14,293 nt of DNA from Woronichinia sp035285405. GTDB lineage: Bacteria; Cyanobacteriota; Cyanobacteriia; Cyanobacteriales; Microcystaceae. The DNA is taken from assembly GCA_035285405.1 (NCBI GenBank), contig JAYKJI010000392.1:1-14293 (forward strand), in the 5' to 3' direction. Positions 1 to 6,531 of the stretch are shown here, piece after piece. A model generated the notes under the pieces. It worked only from the letters and a program-made list of their open reading frames with translations. It made no database searches and had not been told where the DNA came from. Every line of letters starts with the position of its first letter. Positions within the stretch are counted from its first letter, which is position 1. The translations under genes were made by a program, and so were the position numbers.

Positions 1-284
1 AGAATAATATCATCTTTTGAAATACCCCTTTCAATTAAATCTTGAGTAATTCCATTTTCCAGACCATCATACTCGATAACAACTTTATTGTTTTCAATAT
101 TGACATAAATTAAATTGCCACGAACCCGACGTTCTCGATCCCAACCAACCTGCATTAAAGCATAACGATTATGATGATCATCGAATACTGGATCAAGATG
201 AATATCGCCGTGAGATGGCCGCAGTTTTGCATAATCACTAATCACTTGTTTAATAATTTCCTGATAAGTTTTTAAGGTATCCAT
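1..284 (-). CDS. xisI: XisI-family protein (fdxN element excision controlling factor), 3' end cut off by the window
   Basis: My translation gives 94 residues starting MDTLKTYQEIIKQVISDYA and reaching YDGLENGITQDLIERGISKD before the left edge. Family members are about 111 residues, so only some 15-17 are missing. The segment around QVGWDRERRVRG and VNIENNKVVIEYDG is characteristic of XisI. XisI was named in Anabaena for a requirement in excision of the fdxN element, but it occurs in many copies in cyanobacteria that lack that element, so its general role is unknown. It is not itself the recombinase. Its ATG lies inside the end of xisH (13-nt overlap), so the two are very probably translationally coupled. 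No fdxN element or site-specific recombinase is visible here. Confidence 0.9.
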   Translation of the reverse strand, partial: MDTLKTYQEIIKQVISDYAKLRPSHGDIHLDPVFDDHHNRYALMQVGWDRERRVRGNLIYVNIENNKVVIEYDGLENGITQDLIERGISKDDII

Positions 285-688
285 TGAATGATCTCCTGAT
301 GCTCAATATTGATAATAAGAAGTTTTAACGGAATTTCGGCGATCGCCAGTTGGCCAATGGGTTCGCTAAATATATCATTATAGGTTGTTTCAGAAATCGC
401 TAGATAGAGATCACGGTCTGGATCAACCTGATTAAGCAAGATTTTATACAATAAATATTGACCAATAGCTTGCTCTAAATCAGTAATCTGGGATTGACCT
501 TTAAATTGCTTAATTTCAATCGCAATGTGTTGATCGTCACGACGAATACCAATAAAACGATTTGCACCTAAATCAACAAACAAAAAACGATCGTCATAGG
601 AAATAACATAGGGATCATCCGTAATTACCCAACCATCATTAATGACTGCTTGTTTAATCGCTTCGTGACTGGAATCTCTAGCAGGCAA
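272..688 (-). CDS. xisH: XisH-family protein, PD-(D/E)XK nuclease-like fold
   Basis: 138 residues, the usual full XisH length. The N-terminus MPARDSSHEAIKQAVINDGW and the core FVDLG (Asp39), then IAIEIKQF (Glu58, Lys60) and LEQAIGQY fit the D-ExK-Q pattern of the PD-(D/E)XK nuclease fold to which XisH proteins belong. Whether XisH cuts DNA is not established to my knowledge. The start is a TTG with a good Shine-Dalgarno (AGGGAG) 8 nt upstream; the resulting MPARD start matches the family. It overlaps xisI by 13 nt, the standard xisH-xisI arrangement. It is read in the same direction as the methyltransferase operon upstream, with a 126-bp gap containing a repeat, so it may be separately transcribed. 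Confidence 0.9.
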   Translation of the reverse strand: MPARDSSHEAIKQAVINDGWVITDDPYVISYDDRFLFVDLGANRFIGIRRDDQHIAIEIKQFKGQSQITDLEQAIGQYLLYKILLNQVDPDRDLYLAISETTYNDIFSEPIGQLAIAEIPLKLLIINIEHQEIIQWIP

Positions 689-696
689 CTTAATTA

Positions 697-702
697 CTCC
701 CT
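697..702 (-). promoter_or_regulatory. Shine-Dalgarno of xisH deciding a TTG start
   Basis: AGGGAG on the minus strand, 8 nt before TTG (686-688). No ATG or GTG gives a better family fit, so the site supports the rare start codon. Confidence 0.6.
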
Positions 703-759
703 ATGTCTTTTTTTCTAATAATATAGACTGACACTAATGTTTACCTAAATTCCCAAAAT

Positions 760-800
760 GATCGCATTTTATAAGACCAGAATAAGAAGAGTGATCGCAC
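760..800 (+). repeat. HIP1-bounded dispersed repeat, copy A
   Basis: A 41-bp stretch starting GATCGCATTTTATAA and ending GATCGCAC. A 42-bp relative at 5685-5726 starts with the same 15 bases and ends with the same eight; by hand I count about 34 of 42 aligned columns identical with one gap. Both copies have the same orientation. This copy lies between the MBL gene and xisH. Confidence 0.6.
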
Positions 801-814
801 TAATCACAAATTAT

Positions 815-1813
815 CTATTTACAGGCAGCATAGGGTAGTTTGGCAACCACCTGAGTATGATTTTGGGCTTCTGTTTGGTATGTCCATTTTCCAGATTCCT
901 CGGCAATAATGGTAATTTCTCCTGCACATTTTTCAGTTGAAGACAATCCTTTTTTATCCATTGCTGAACAATCAGAATATTTACAAGTTCGCGTAACTTC
1001 TGTGCAAATAAATTGACTTAATCGTTTTGAAGAATCATTTTTGAGATTGATCAATGCGTCAAAAAGTTCAGGTTTTACATGACCATATTTATTTTGACTG
1101 CCCACTGATAAAACTGCAATTTCAGGATCGATAAATCCTAGCAAGGTTTTAAGGTCTTCTCCATTTTTTGGCCAAGCTCCATGATGAGGAATTTTGACAA
1201 CATTAGCAGTAAATTCTGTTTTCAATTGTAATAACTCAGTTAAACCATCTCCTTCAATATCTGCCAGTAAAATCACCGAAAATTCACCGTAAACAACTCT
1301 TAAAACCACAGAAATTTCATTTAATTTACTTTTATCCAAACCAAAATGACTTTCAATATAATGTTGACTTGGGTGCAAAGGCTCGATTTTGAGAATTTTA
1401 TCAGAATAATTCTCTCCGTCTAAAAAGATAGGTGAATGTTTGATCTCTCGATTGATATACCATTCTTTAATACGTTTAAGTGCAAACCTAAGTTTTCCAT
1501 TTTTAGGATCATTTTGAGCCGATAATATTTTCTGTGTAGCTATCTCAATTACTTTATAAGGAAGATGAATTTTTTCTATTTTTATTTTGCTTTGGTAGTT
1601 ATCAATAAAAGTTGTGAGTTTAATCAATGAAGGAAAATGATCACCGTGAGCATGAGTGATATAAATTCGATCAATCTTTGTTATTTGATGTTGCTCAATC
1701 CATTCTTCCAAGACAGAAAGATTACCCAAATCTACAACAATCATGGAATCGTCGGTTTGAATCACAATACTATCGGCATTCCCAACAGGCAAAAAAGAAA
1801 TTGTACAGGTCAC
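815..1813 (-). CDS. ComEC/Rec2-type metallo-beta-lactamase-fold hydrolase
   Basis: 332 residues. The start SFLPVGNADSIVIQ leads into the MBL fold, with strand VVDLG (26-30) and the metal-binding THAHGDH motif (53-59; His54, His56, Asp58, His59). Further ligands are plausible at Asp185 (LLADIE), His210/211 (KIPHHG) and His245 (KYGHVKPEL). LLADIEGDG followed by KIPHHG is the pattern of the ComEC C-terminal MBL domain, thought to act as a nuclease or phosphodiesterase. No signal peptide or membrane segment is visible, unlike ComEC itself, so it should be cytoplasmic. Four cysteines near the C-terminus (270, 277, 282, 296) could bind a structural metal; this is inference. It starts with GTG, overlaps the methyltransferase stop by 4 nt (GTGA), and has GGAG 8 nt upstream, indicating translational coupling. 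Substrate unknown. No HIP1 octamer was seen within it. Confidence 0.88.
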   Translation of the reverse strand: MTCTISFLPVGNADSIVIQTDDSMIVVDLGNLSVLEEWIEQHQITKIDRIYITHAHGDHFPSLIKLTTFIDNYQSKIKIEKIHLPYKVIEIATQKILSAQNDPKNGKLRFALKRIKEWYINREIKHSPIFLDGENYSDKILKIEPLHPSQHYIESHFGLDKSKLNEISVVLRVVYGEFSVILLADIEGDGLTELLQLKTEFTANVVKIPHHGAWPKNGEDLKTLLGFIDPEIAVLSVGSQNKYGHVKPELFDALINLKNDSSKRLSQFICTEVTRTCKYSDCSAMDKKGLSSTEKCAGEITIIAEESGKWTYQTEAQNHTQVVAKLPYAACK

Positions 1814-4599
1814 AATGGAAGCTCCAATTCTGGGATTCTTAAAAATTCTTCTAACTCTTCGTTAGTAAGGTAAGCACGAGGTTCATGGACAAATTTTCTT
1901 AATGCCCAGGGACGTTCTCTGAGTTGTTCAAATGTTTTAATATCCTTGCTTAATTGCACTTCAAAGGGAGTACCATCTAAGGCCCAGCCAGGCAATTCTT
2001 GAGGTAAGGGAATCCACTCACCTTCCGTTTCATCGTCGTCCATTAAGCGACTGATATACATACGAACTTCGCTTTGATTTTCGGAAATTTCTAAAACTTG
2101 ACCAATAGCCATTTTTGTTGGTTTTTCCTGTTCATTTTGCCAAGCTTTTAATTCAGGTGATTTTCCTGTACGTTGACGTTTAATGAAAGTAGGATTGCCA
2201 TAGGATTTTTCGACTAAACGGTTTAATTCTTTGCGTAAAGGATCATTTTCTGGAATAGGTTCCCGATTTTGATCACGCTTAACCATTTGAGCCGTAATAT
2301 CAATAATTTTTGGGTCAACATATAAAGGTAAAGGGAATTTTAGGAGAATATCTTTTGCTAGATTGACAGTTCCACGACCAGGCATAGATAACTCAACAGC
2401 CAAATTTGAAGCGAGGATACCTAATAACCATAATCTCTGTTTTTCAAAGCCTAATTTTTCCCAATTTTCTGGTTTTAAATTTTGTTGATATCCTTTGTTT
2501 GTCTTTTCTGCTTCTTGAATCGGTAAGATACACCAAATACTGTTATTAGGACAAAAACCAGTAGTATCTAGTTGTACAGACAAAGATTTACTTGATGCAA
2601 TATTCGCTATGCGGCCTACAAGAATTTTAGGCTTATCAAATAAATGCTGAACTTGTTTTCTAGGTGACTCCAAAGCAATGTTGTCATAAATTACCCAACG
2701 TAATTTACGATCTGCATCTTCTAAATCAACATCTAGTGATGGGTCAGCCCAAAGAGAACCCTTTTTAGCCCATCTCATTCGCCATGTTAATTTACACGGT
2801 CTGTCGCTAAGAGGATGTTCAATTCTAGGATGACCTTTCCGAGGTAAAACACCAGTGAAAACAAAAAAAAGTTTACCTAATACAATCATTGGATTAACTG
2901 GCTTTATTCCATTTGTTGCAAGAGGAATCAAATCACCGTTAGGATTAATATTTGTAATCCATGAATTACCTAAGTAACCATCATCTTGTATGGCAGAAAT
3001 CTCTGCTCCTGAAACAACACTTTTTGAAACGGTAAAATGCTTGTTTTGAATTTGTCCGACTGAACCAGTAATAACACAAACATCCTGTCTAGCATTAATT
3101 CCAATGGTTCCTACTGGAAATTGCCATACCTCAAATAAGTCACATTTTTGAGATAATAATTTTCGTGTGTCTAATGCACCAAATTTTTTCTCTGAAAGGA
3201 AAGAGCTTGGCAAAATAAATGCAAATTGGGAACCATCATCTAACCAGCCAATGGCGTTTTTGATAAATTCAAAAGCCAATTGTTTATCCCCTATTATGTC
3301 AAAAGGTGGATTGGCAACAATAATTTTCGGTTTATTTCCAATTTTCTGTGAAATATTATCTCTATTAAAAGATTCATAATTTTCATTATAAAATTGGGGA
3401 GATGGCAGTAAATCGGAAATATTTACAGCTTCACTCGCTAAAAAATAACGAAGTTGAGTAATTAATTTGACATCTTCATCCAAATCATTACCAATGACAT
3501 GATTAGATAAATATTCTCTTCGTAAAGTCTGATCATAGGGAATATCAGACATTTGAGACAATCGCAAAGTTGCGGCTAATAAAAGACTTCCTGAACCTGC
3601 CGCAGGATCAAAAATAAAACGTTCTTCAGGTCGAATCCGTTCTAAAGGAAGCAATTCCAGAATTTTTTCAGCAACCTTGATCGGGGTGTAATGTCTGTTT
3701 AAATCTCCCCAGATTTGATCTTCTAAATCATCAGGTAATTTTATAACTGCTTTTTCGTATAATCTACCCACATCACGGTGATTTGTGAGGGTAAAACTAA
3801 CCGATGGCCCCATATAAACAGCTAACTGCTGTCGAATAACTTCATTGACAAATTCTGCTGATTCTAAAGCACGACTAAAAAAGCCGTTGGTATGCTCTAC
3901 CATCCGTTGCAATGAATTCAATGGATCATCTGCTTGAGGAACTTCATCAGCACCGAAAAAGCCCTTATCTTCTAAAATTCTGGCAGCTAGATAGGCGATC
4001 GCGACCCGAACAATATGACCTTTTACATTTTTTCGAGATGAACTTAAATTTTTAGTAGTATTAACTTTTTTTAATGCTGCTTTGATTGCATTTTCAAAAG
4101 CCTGATCAATTTGTTGTTGTTGACGTAAAATGAAACTAAAACTTCTTTTATCAATTGTTTCTTCGATATCTGCTAGAGATAATTGGCCACGACGAAACTG
4201 TGATAGAGCTTTAGGAGTAAAAAGATGAGGTTTTGGAGATGCTAAAGTTTCACGCCAATCATCAATGCTTAAAACTTTATAGCCTAATGTTTGCGAAGAA
4301 TCAGAAGTCGGTTCTACGAGATGAAGTGTCTCATCTGGACTAACTAATAAACCTCCACGAATTGGCCATTCTTCTACTCTTTTTTTCCAAAGTTCTAAAT
4401 TTTTTTGATCTGTAACAGGTTGAATTAAAAAAGCCAAGACACCCGCATTCGGACGTAACTCATAATCTGTCCATAAAGCATCAATAACAACAGGTTTTTT
4501 TGTATTGTCAATATCAGGCATACGAATTTTTCGCTTGGGTTCATGCCAAGCTTTTGTTGTTATTTCTAAGACACTACTAGGCTGCAATTGATTAGCCAT
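1810..4599 (-). CDS. N6-adenine DNA methyltransferase with its own target-recognition-like region
   Basis: 929 residues. A ~170-residue N-terminal region of unclear function precedes a methylase domain of the HsdM/type IIG kind: motif X-like RHYTP (302-306), SAM-binding motif I FDPAAGSGSLL (330-340) and catalytic motif IV NPPF (430-433), followed by FILPSSFL (461-468). NPPF marks amino-methylation of adenine. Residues ~570-760 resemble a target-recognition region, including KILVGRIANI and the helix-rich LWLLGILASNLAVE before the LPLY end typical of type IIG/TaqI-like proteins. The last ~100 residues (830-929) form an unassigned extra domain. No intact PD-(D/E)XK or helicase motif is seen, so restriction, if any, must come from elsewhere. 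ATG start, 8 bp after the HTH gene; the stop overlaps the MBL gene start. Could be an orphan modification enzyme, but the tight operon argues for a dedicated system. Confidence 0.9.
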   Translation of the reverse strand: MANQLQPSSVLEITTKAWHEPKRKIRMPDIDNTKKPVVIDALWTDYELRPNAGVLAFLIQPVTDQKNLELWKKRVEEWPIRGGLLVSPDETLHLVEPTSDSSQTLGYKVLSIDDWRETLASPKPHLFTPKALSQFRRGQLSLADIEETIDKRSFSFILRQQQQIDQAFENAIKAALKKVNTTKNLSSSRKNVKGHIVRVAIAYLAARILEDKGFFGADEVPQADDPLNSLQRMVEHTNGFFSRALESAEFVNEVIRQQLAVYMGPSVSFTLTNHRDVGRLYEKAVIKLPDDLEDQIWGDLNRHYTPIKVAEKILELLPLERIRPEERFIFDPAAGSGSLLLAATLRLSQMSDIPYDQTLRREYLSNHVIGNDLDEDVKLITQLRYFLASEAVNISDLLPSPQFYNENYESFNRDNISQKIGNKPKIIVANPPFDIIGDKQLAFEFIKNAIGWLDDGSQFAFILPSSFLSEKKFGALDTRKLLSQKCDLFEVWQFPVGTIGINARQDVCVITGSVGQIQNKHFTVSKSVVSGAEISAIQDDGYLGNSWITNINPNGDLIPLATNGIKPVNPMIVLGKLFFVFTGVLPRKGHPRIEHPLSDRPCKLTWRMRWAKKGSLWADPSLDVDLEDADRKLRWVIYDNIALESPRKQVQHLFDKPKILVGRIANIASSKSLSVQLDTTGFCPNNSIWCILPIQEAEKTNKGYQQNLKPENWEKLGFEKQRLWLLGILASNLAVELSMPGRGTVNLAKDILLKFPLPLYVDPKIIDITAQMVKRDQNREPIPENDPLRKELNRLVEKSYGNPTFIKRQRTGKSPELKAWQNEQEKPTKMAIGQVLEISENQSEVRMYISRLMDDDETEGEWIPLPQELPGWALDGTPFEVQLSKDIKTFEQLRERPWALRKFVHEPRAYLTNEELEEFLRIPELELPL

Positions 4600-4607
4600 A
4601 AACTTTC

Positions 4608-5081
4608 TTAACTTGCTAGAGCAAGCCCCGCTCGTTTCTCAAAATCCAGTACATGATGCCGTTCCGCATCTTTTCTCATTTCGGAGATAATATCGCCGAT
4701 CGCACCGACCTCCTGGATCACAACTTGACCCTTATTTTGACCCGATGCCTCTAATACCGTTAACCCAAAATCTCTGAGGTCTTCCACCAGATAAAGCTGG
4801 TTGTTAACAAAAACAAGATTATGGACAAAAAAAGACGGCTCATAATTGCTCTTGACTAAAAACTCAAGTACATTACGAATCTCTTGCAGTGAAAGCTTGG
4901 CCCTCAAAACTTCAAGGGTTTTAAGTTCTAAAACTTGCCGCCAACTATAGACGACCTGGGGATGCTTGACATTACCAAATTTTTGAGGCACTACCAACCG
5001 CGTTCGGTCAAGATAGCTTAGCCTGCCAGAGGCAATGCCTGTTAGGGCGATCGCTTCCTGTCTTGTAAAGCCACTGGTCAT
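4608..5081 (-). CDS. small MerR-like helix-turn-helix protein, likely operon regulator
   Basis: 157 residues. The N-terminus (about 5-32, FTRQEAIALTGIASGRLSYLDR then LVVPQ) reads as a MerR/HTH_17-type winged helix-turn-helix. YSWRQVLELKTLEVLRAKLS (45-64) continues as in MerR proteins, where a tyrosine-rich strand precedes a helix pair. The C-terminal half (about 80-157) has no ligand-binding motif that I recognise. Similar small HTH proteins are common in cyanobacteria next to toxin or defence genes. It is the first gene of the HTH/methyltransferase/MBL operon, and autoregulation is plausible; a direct role in the system is also possible. ATG start with AGGTGG 7 nt upstream. Its HIP1 site (near 5044) lies in the 5' part of the gene. 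Confidence 0.75.
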   Translation of the reverse strand: MTSGFTRQEAIALTGIASGRLSYLDRTRLVVPQKFGNVKHPQVVYSWRQVLELKTLEVLRAKLSLQEIRNVLEFLVKSNYEPSFFVHNLVFVNNQLYLVEDLRDFGLTVLEASGQNKGQVVIQEVGAIGDIISEMRKDAERHHVLDFEKRAGLALAS

Positions 5082-5088
5082 AACGAAA

Positions 5089-5094
5089 CCACCT
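5089..5094 (-). promoter_or_regulatory. Shine-Dalgarno of the HTH gene
   Basis: AGGTGG on the minus strand, 7 nt before ATG (5079-5081). It confirms the start of the first gene of the operon. The 170 bp further upstream, up to the MITE, must hold its promoter. Several TAAAAT-like hexamers occur there, but none has a convincing -35 partner. Confidence 0.55.
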
Positions 5095-5257
5095 ATTTTA
5101 ACAAGAGCTTTTACTCATCTGTTTAACTTTGGTCGTACATTTTAAACAAATGACTCATATTCACTTTATTCTTAAAGCTATCTTGTGTCTAGCGTGATCG
5201 CTACAAACGTTACAAATTGGGGATTAAAATCACCCATCGAAATGCGATCACAGCCTA

Positions 5258-5265
5258 ATCCTCTT
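5258..5265 (+). repeat. left 8-bp target-site duplication of the MITE
   Basis: ATCCTCTT, repeated exactly at 5507-5514 directly outside the other inverted-repeat end. Confidence 0.88.
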
Positions 5266-5506
5266 GTAAGCGTTCAGGGGGGGAGCACATTTACCAAAAT
5301 ACTTAAAACCCTTGTATAGCAAAGGATAGATGAGATTCATTCGATGGGATGATTTGGCCCAAGCGGTCTAAAAGGTGATCCGAAATTTGACATAGGACTT
5401 TTGCTACTCAGAATTATTGCAATGAAATCAATTACAACTACTTTTTCATCGTGATTCCGTCCAATTCCATGTAGATCATTTTCTTGATTACCCCCTGAAC
5501 GGTTAC
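5266..5506. mobile_element. 241-bp MITE, non-autonomous IS66-like element
   Basis: The left end GTAAGCGTTCAGGGGG (5266-5281) and the right end CCCCCTGAACGGTTAC (5491-5506) are inverted repeats matching at 15 of 16 bases (mismatch at base 5). A perfect 8-bp direct repeat, ATCCTCTT, abuts both ends. Ends beginning GTAA and 8-bp duplications are the hallmarks of the IS66 family. The 209-bp interior has no transposase, so it must move in trans or be a deletion derivative. The perfect target duplication implies a fairly recent insertion or little later decay. It lies about 175 bp upstream of the HTH gene and on the 3' edge of a gene remnant, so it may bring or block promoter elements. The family assignment rests on end sequence and duplication length only. 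Confidence 0.82.
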
Positions 5507-5514
5507 ATCCTCTT
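5507..5514 (+). repeat. right 8-bp target-site duplication of the MITE
   Basis: ATCCTCTT, identical to 5258-5265. On the minus strand it also encodes the last family-like codons (E-D) of the gene remnant. Confidence 0.88.
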
Positions 5515-5617
5515 TGATCTCCCTTATCTCCTCACTCAGACGCAAGGGATTTGTCCCCTTGGGATTAGCAGACAAAATCAGGATAGTTCGGTGATCGCTC
5601 ATTTCAAGTTCCGTCAT
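5507..5617 (-). pseudogene. N-terminal remnant of a CHAT-like (caspase-like) protein gene
   Basis: The minus strand from ATG at 5617 encodes MTELEMSDHRTILILSANPK, then GTNPLRLSEEIREIKED. The pattern ILILSANPKGT-LRL-EE-REI matches the opening of large cyanobacterial proteins carrying a CHAT-like or related effector domain, whose next conserved block normally ends in a histidine-glycine motif. Here only about 36 residues remain. The reading frame then enters the MITE and stops at 5438-5440 after 23 unrelated residues. Rejoining the sequence without the MITE gives a stop codon directly after the Asp codon, so the gene was already truncated before the MITE inserted. Family assignment is from memory of the motif; a very short expressed peptide cannot be excluded. 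Confidence 0.6.
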
Positions 5618-5636
5618 CTCAGAGAAACCGATTATT

Positions 5637-5650
5637 TGCTAACGTTAGCA
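5637..5650. repeat. perfect 14-bp palindrome, possible operator
   Basis: TGCTAACGTTAGCA is a perfect palindrome centred 26-27 bp upstream of the ATG of the CHAT-like remnant (minus strand). It may be an old operator of that gene. No second copy was noticed in the window. Confidence 0.35.
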
Positions 5651-5684
5651 CGGCTTCTATTGAAAATCAAGCGAATTTAACCGC

Positions 5685-5726
5685 GATCGCATTTTATAAA
5701 AACGAAAATTAGAACAGCGATCGCAC
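5685..5726 (+). repeat. HIP1-bounded dispersed repeat, copy B
   Basis: A 42-bp stretch from GATCGCATTTTATAA to GCGATCGCAC, related to 760-800 in the same orientation. Both of its ends lie in full HIP1 octamers (GCGATCGC). It sits just past the 3' end of the HAD phosphatase gene. Confidence 0.6.
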
Positions 5727-5756
5727 CACTCTAGAATAACTGCATTCTACAAAAAA

Positions 5757-6395
5757 TCAGCTTAATTGCTCGATAATCTTGACCAGTTCTATTGGATGAT
5801 AGACTAAAAAATCGGGTTTATGCTTTGCCAATATGGTCGGTGAATTAAATCCCCAGCCTACAGAAATCATCAAAATATTACTTTTTTGGGCGGCATGAAT
5901 ATCTCTGGTTTCATCTCCAACATAAATAACCTCATCGCAGCTTAGTTTATGCTCCTTGAGCACGGCATTGATCATTTTGTTCTTGCCAAATAAGGTCGTG
6001 CCAGAATGAATAAAACTAAAAAGAGTATCTAAATCATTATTCTTCAGAAAAGTGTTCACATTTTCTTTTAAGTTGGAGGTGACAATACCAATTAAATAAC
6101 CATTTTCATGAAGAGCTAATAGGGCTTTATCAATAGCATAGTAGGGCTTGAGAGTAGCAATTTTTTTACTTAGTTCTTTTTTAACCCGTTTAATAATAAA
6201 GGGAATCTTTAAAGAGGGAATTCCTGAATAGCGAATGATATCCATAGAACTTAAATTTTTTAGTCTTTCTAGCTGAACTTGATCGACTTGAGGATAGCCA
6301 AATTCATCAGCTAAATTATTGACAATTTCCAGGAAAGCGTCATGGGTATCGGCGATCGTACCATCAAAATCAAAAAGGACTGCTTTAATAACCAT
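5757..6395 (-). CDS. HAD-superfamily phosphatase, phosphoglycolate phosphatase (Gph) type
   Basis: 212 residues, normal for the family. Motif I is DFDGTIADT (Asp9 nucleophile, Asp11 acid/base), followed by a helical cap domain (about 17-85), motif II VTSN (105-108), a motif III lysine in FGKNK (138 or 140) and motif IV VGDETRD (Asp161, Asp165). All catalytic residues are present. Members hydrolyse small phosphomonoesters such as 2-phosphoglycolate, the product of RuBisCO oxygenation, but cyanobacteria have several paralogues and the substrate cannot be read from sequence. Cytoplasmic. The ATG start gives the motif I position typical of the family; no clear Shine-Dalgarno is visible. It is isolated from its neighbours by 136 bp and by the accessory region. 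Confidence 0.85.
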   Translation of the reverse strand: MVIKAVLFDFDGTIADTHDAFLEIVNNLADEFGYPQVDQVQLERLKNLSSMDIIRYSGIPSLKIPFIIKRVKKELSKKIATLKPYYAIDKALLALHENGYLIGIVTSNLKENVNTFLKNNDLDTLFSFIHSGTTLFGKNKMINAVLKEHKLSCDEVIYVGDETRDIHAAQKSNILMISVGWGFNSPTILAKHKPDFLVYHPIELVKIIEQLS

Positions 6396-6531
6396 TCGGT
6401 TTAACGTTTATTTCAAATCTAGGGACAGTTCATCATAGGAAATCGTAACGATGCAGAGATGACAGACTCTAGCTCTGCCAACTAGTATCCGATCTGGTTT
6501 GAAGTTATATATGGAACTTGATTAAAAACTT

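Larger units (their letters stand above)
5082..5756. other. 675-bp intergenic region with promoter, MITE, gene remnant, palindrome and repeat
   Basis: No intact gene is visible. From left to right the region holds the presumed promoter and leader of the HTH operon (5082-5257, minus strand), a MITE with target duplications (5258-5514), the remnant of a CHAT-like gene (5507-5617, minus), a 14-bp palindrome (5637-5650) and a HIP1-bounded repeat (5685-5726). The stretch behaves like an insertion and decay hotspot. Confidence 0.7.

Noticed and set aside
1637..1873. plus-strand frame across the MBL/methyltransferase junction
   Set aside because: Antisense to two well-supported genes, low-complexity Asn/Ser-rich translation, no ribosome site.
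1810..4599. complete type I restriction system or BREX PglX
   Set aside because: No HsdR helicase, HsdS or BREX partner genes are nearby, and the protein is shorter and organised differently from PglX as far as I can tell.
5370..5405. tRNA-like stretch: TGGCCCAAGCGGTCTAAAAG resembles the D-arm of a leucine or serine tRNA
   Set aside because: There is no acceptor stem, anticodon arm or TTCGAAT-type T-arm at the right distances. It lies inside the MITE and is probably chance.
6453..6478. GCAGAG...CTCTGC inverted repeat after queG
   Set aside because: A 6-bp stem with a 14-nt loop and no T-run on either strand; too weak to call a terminator.
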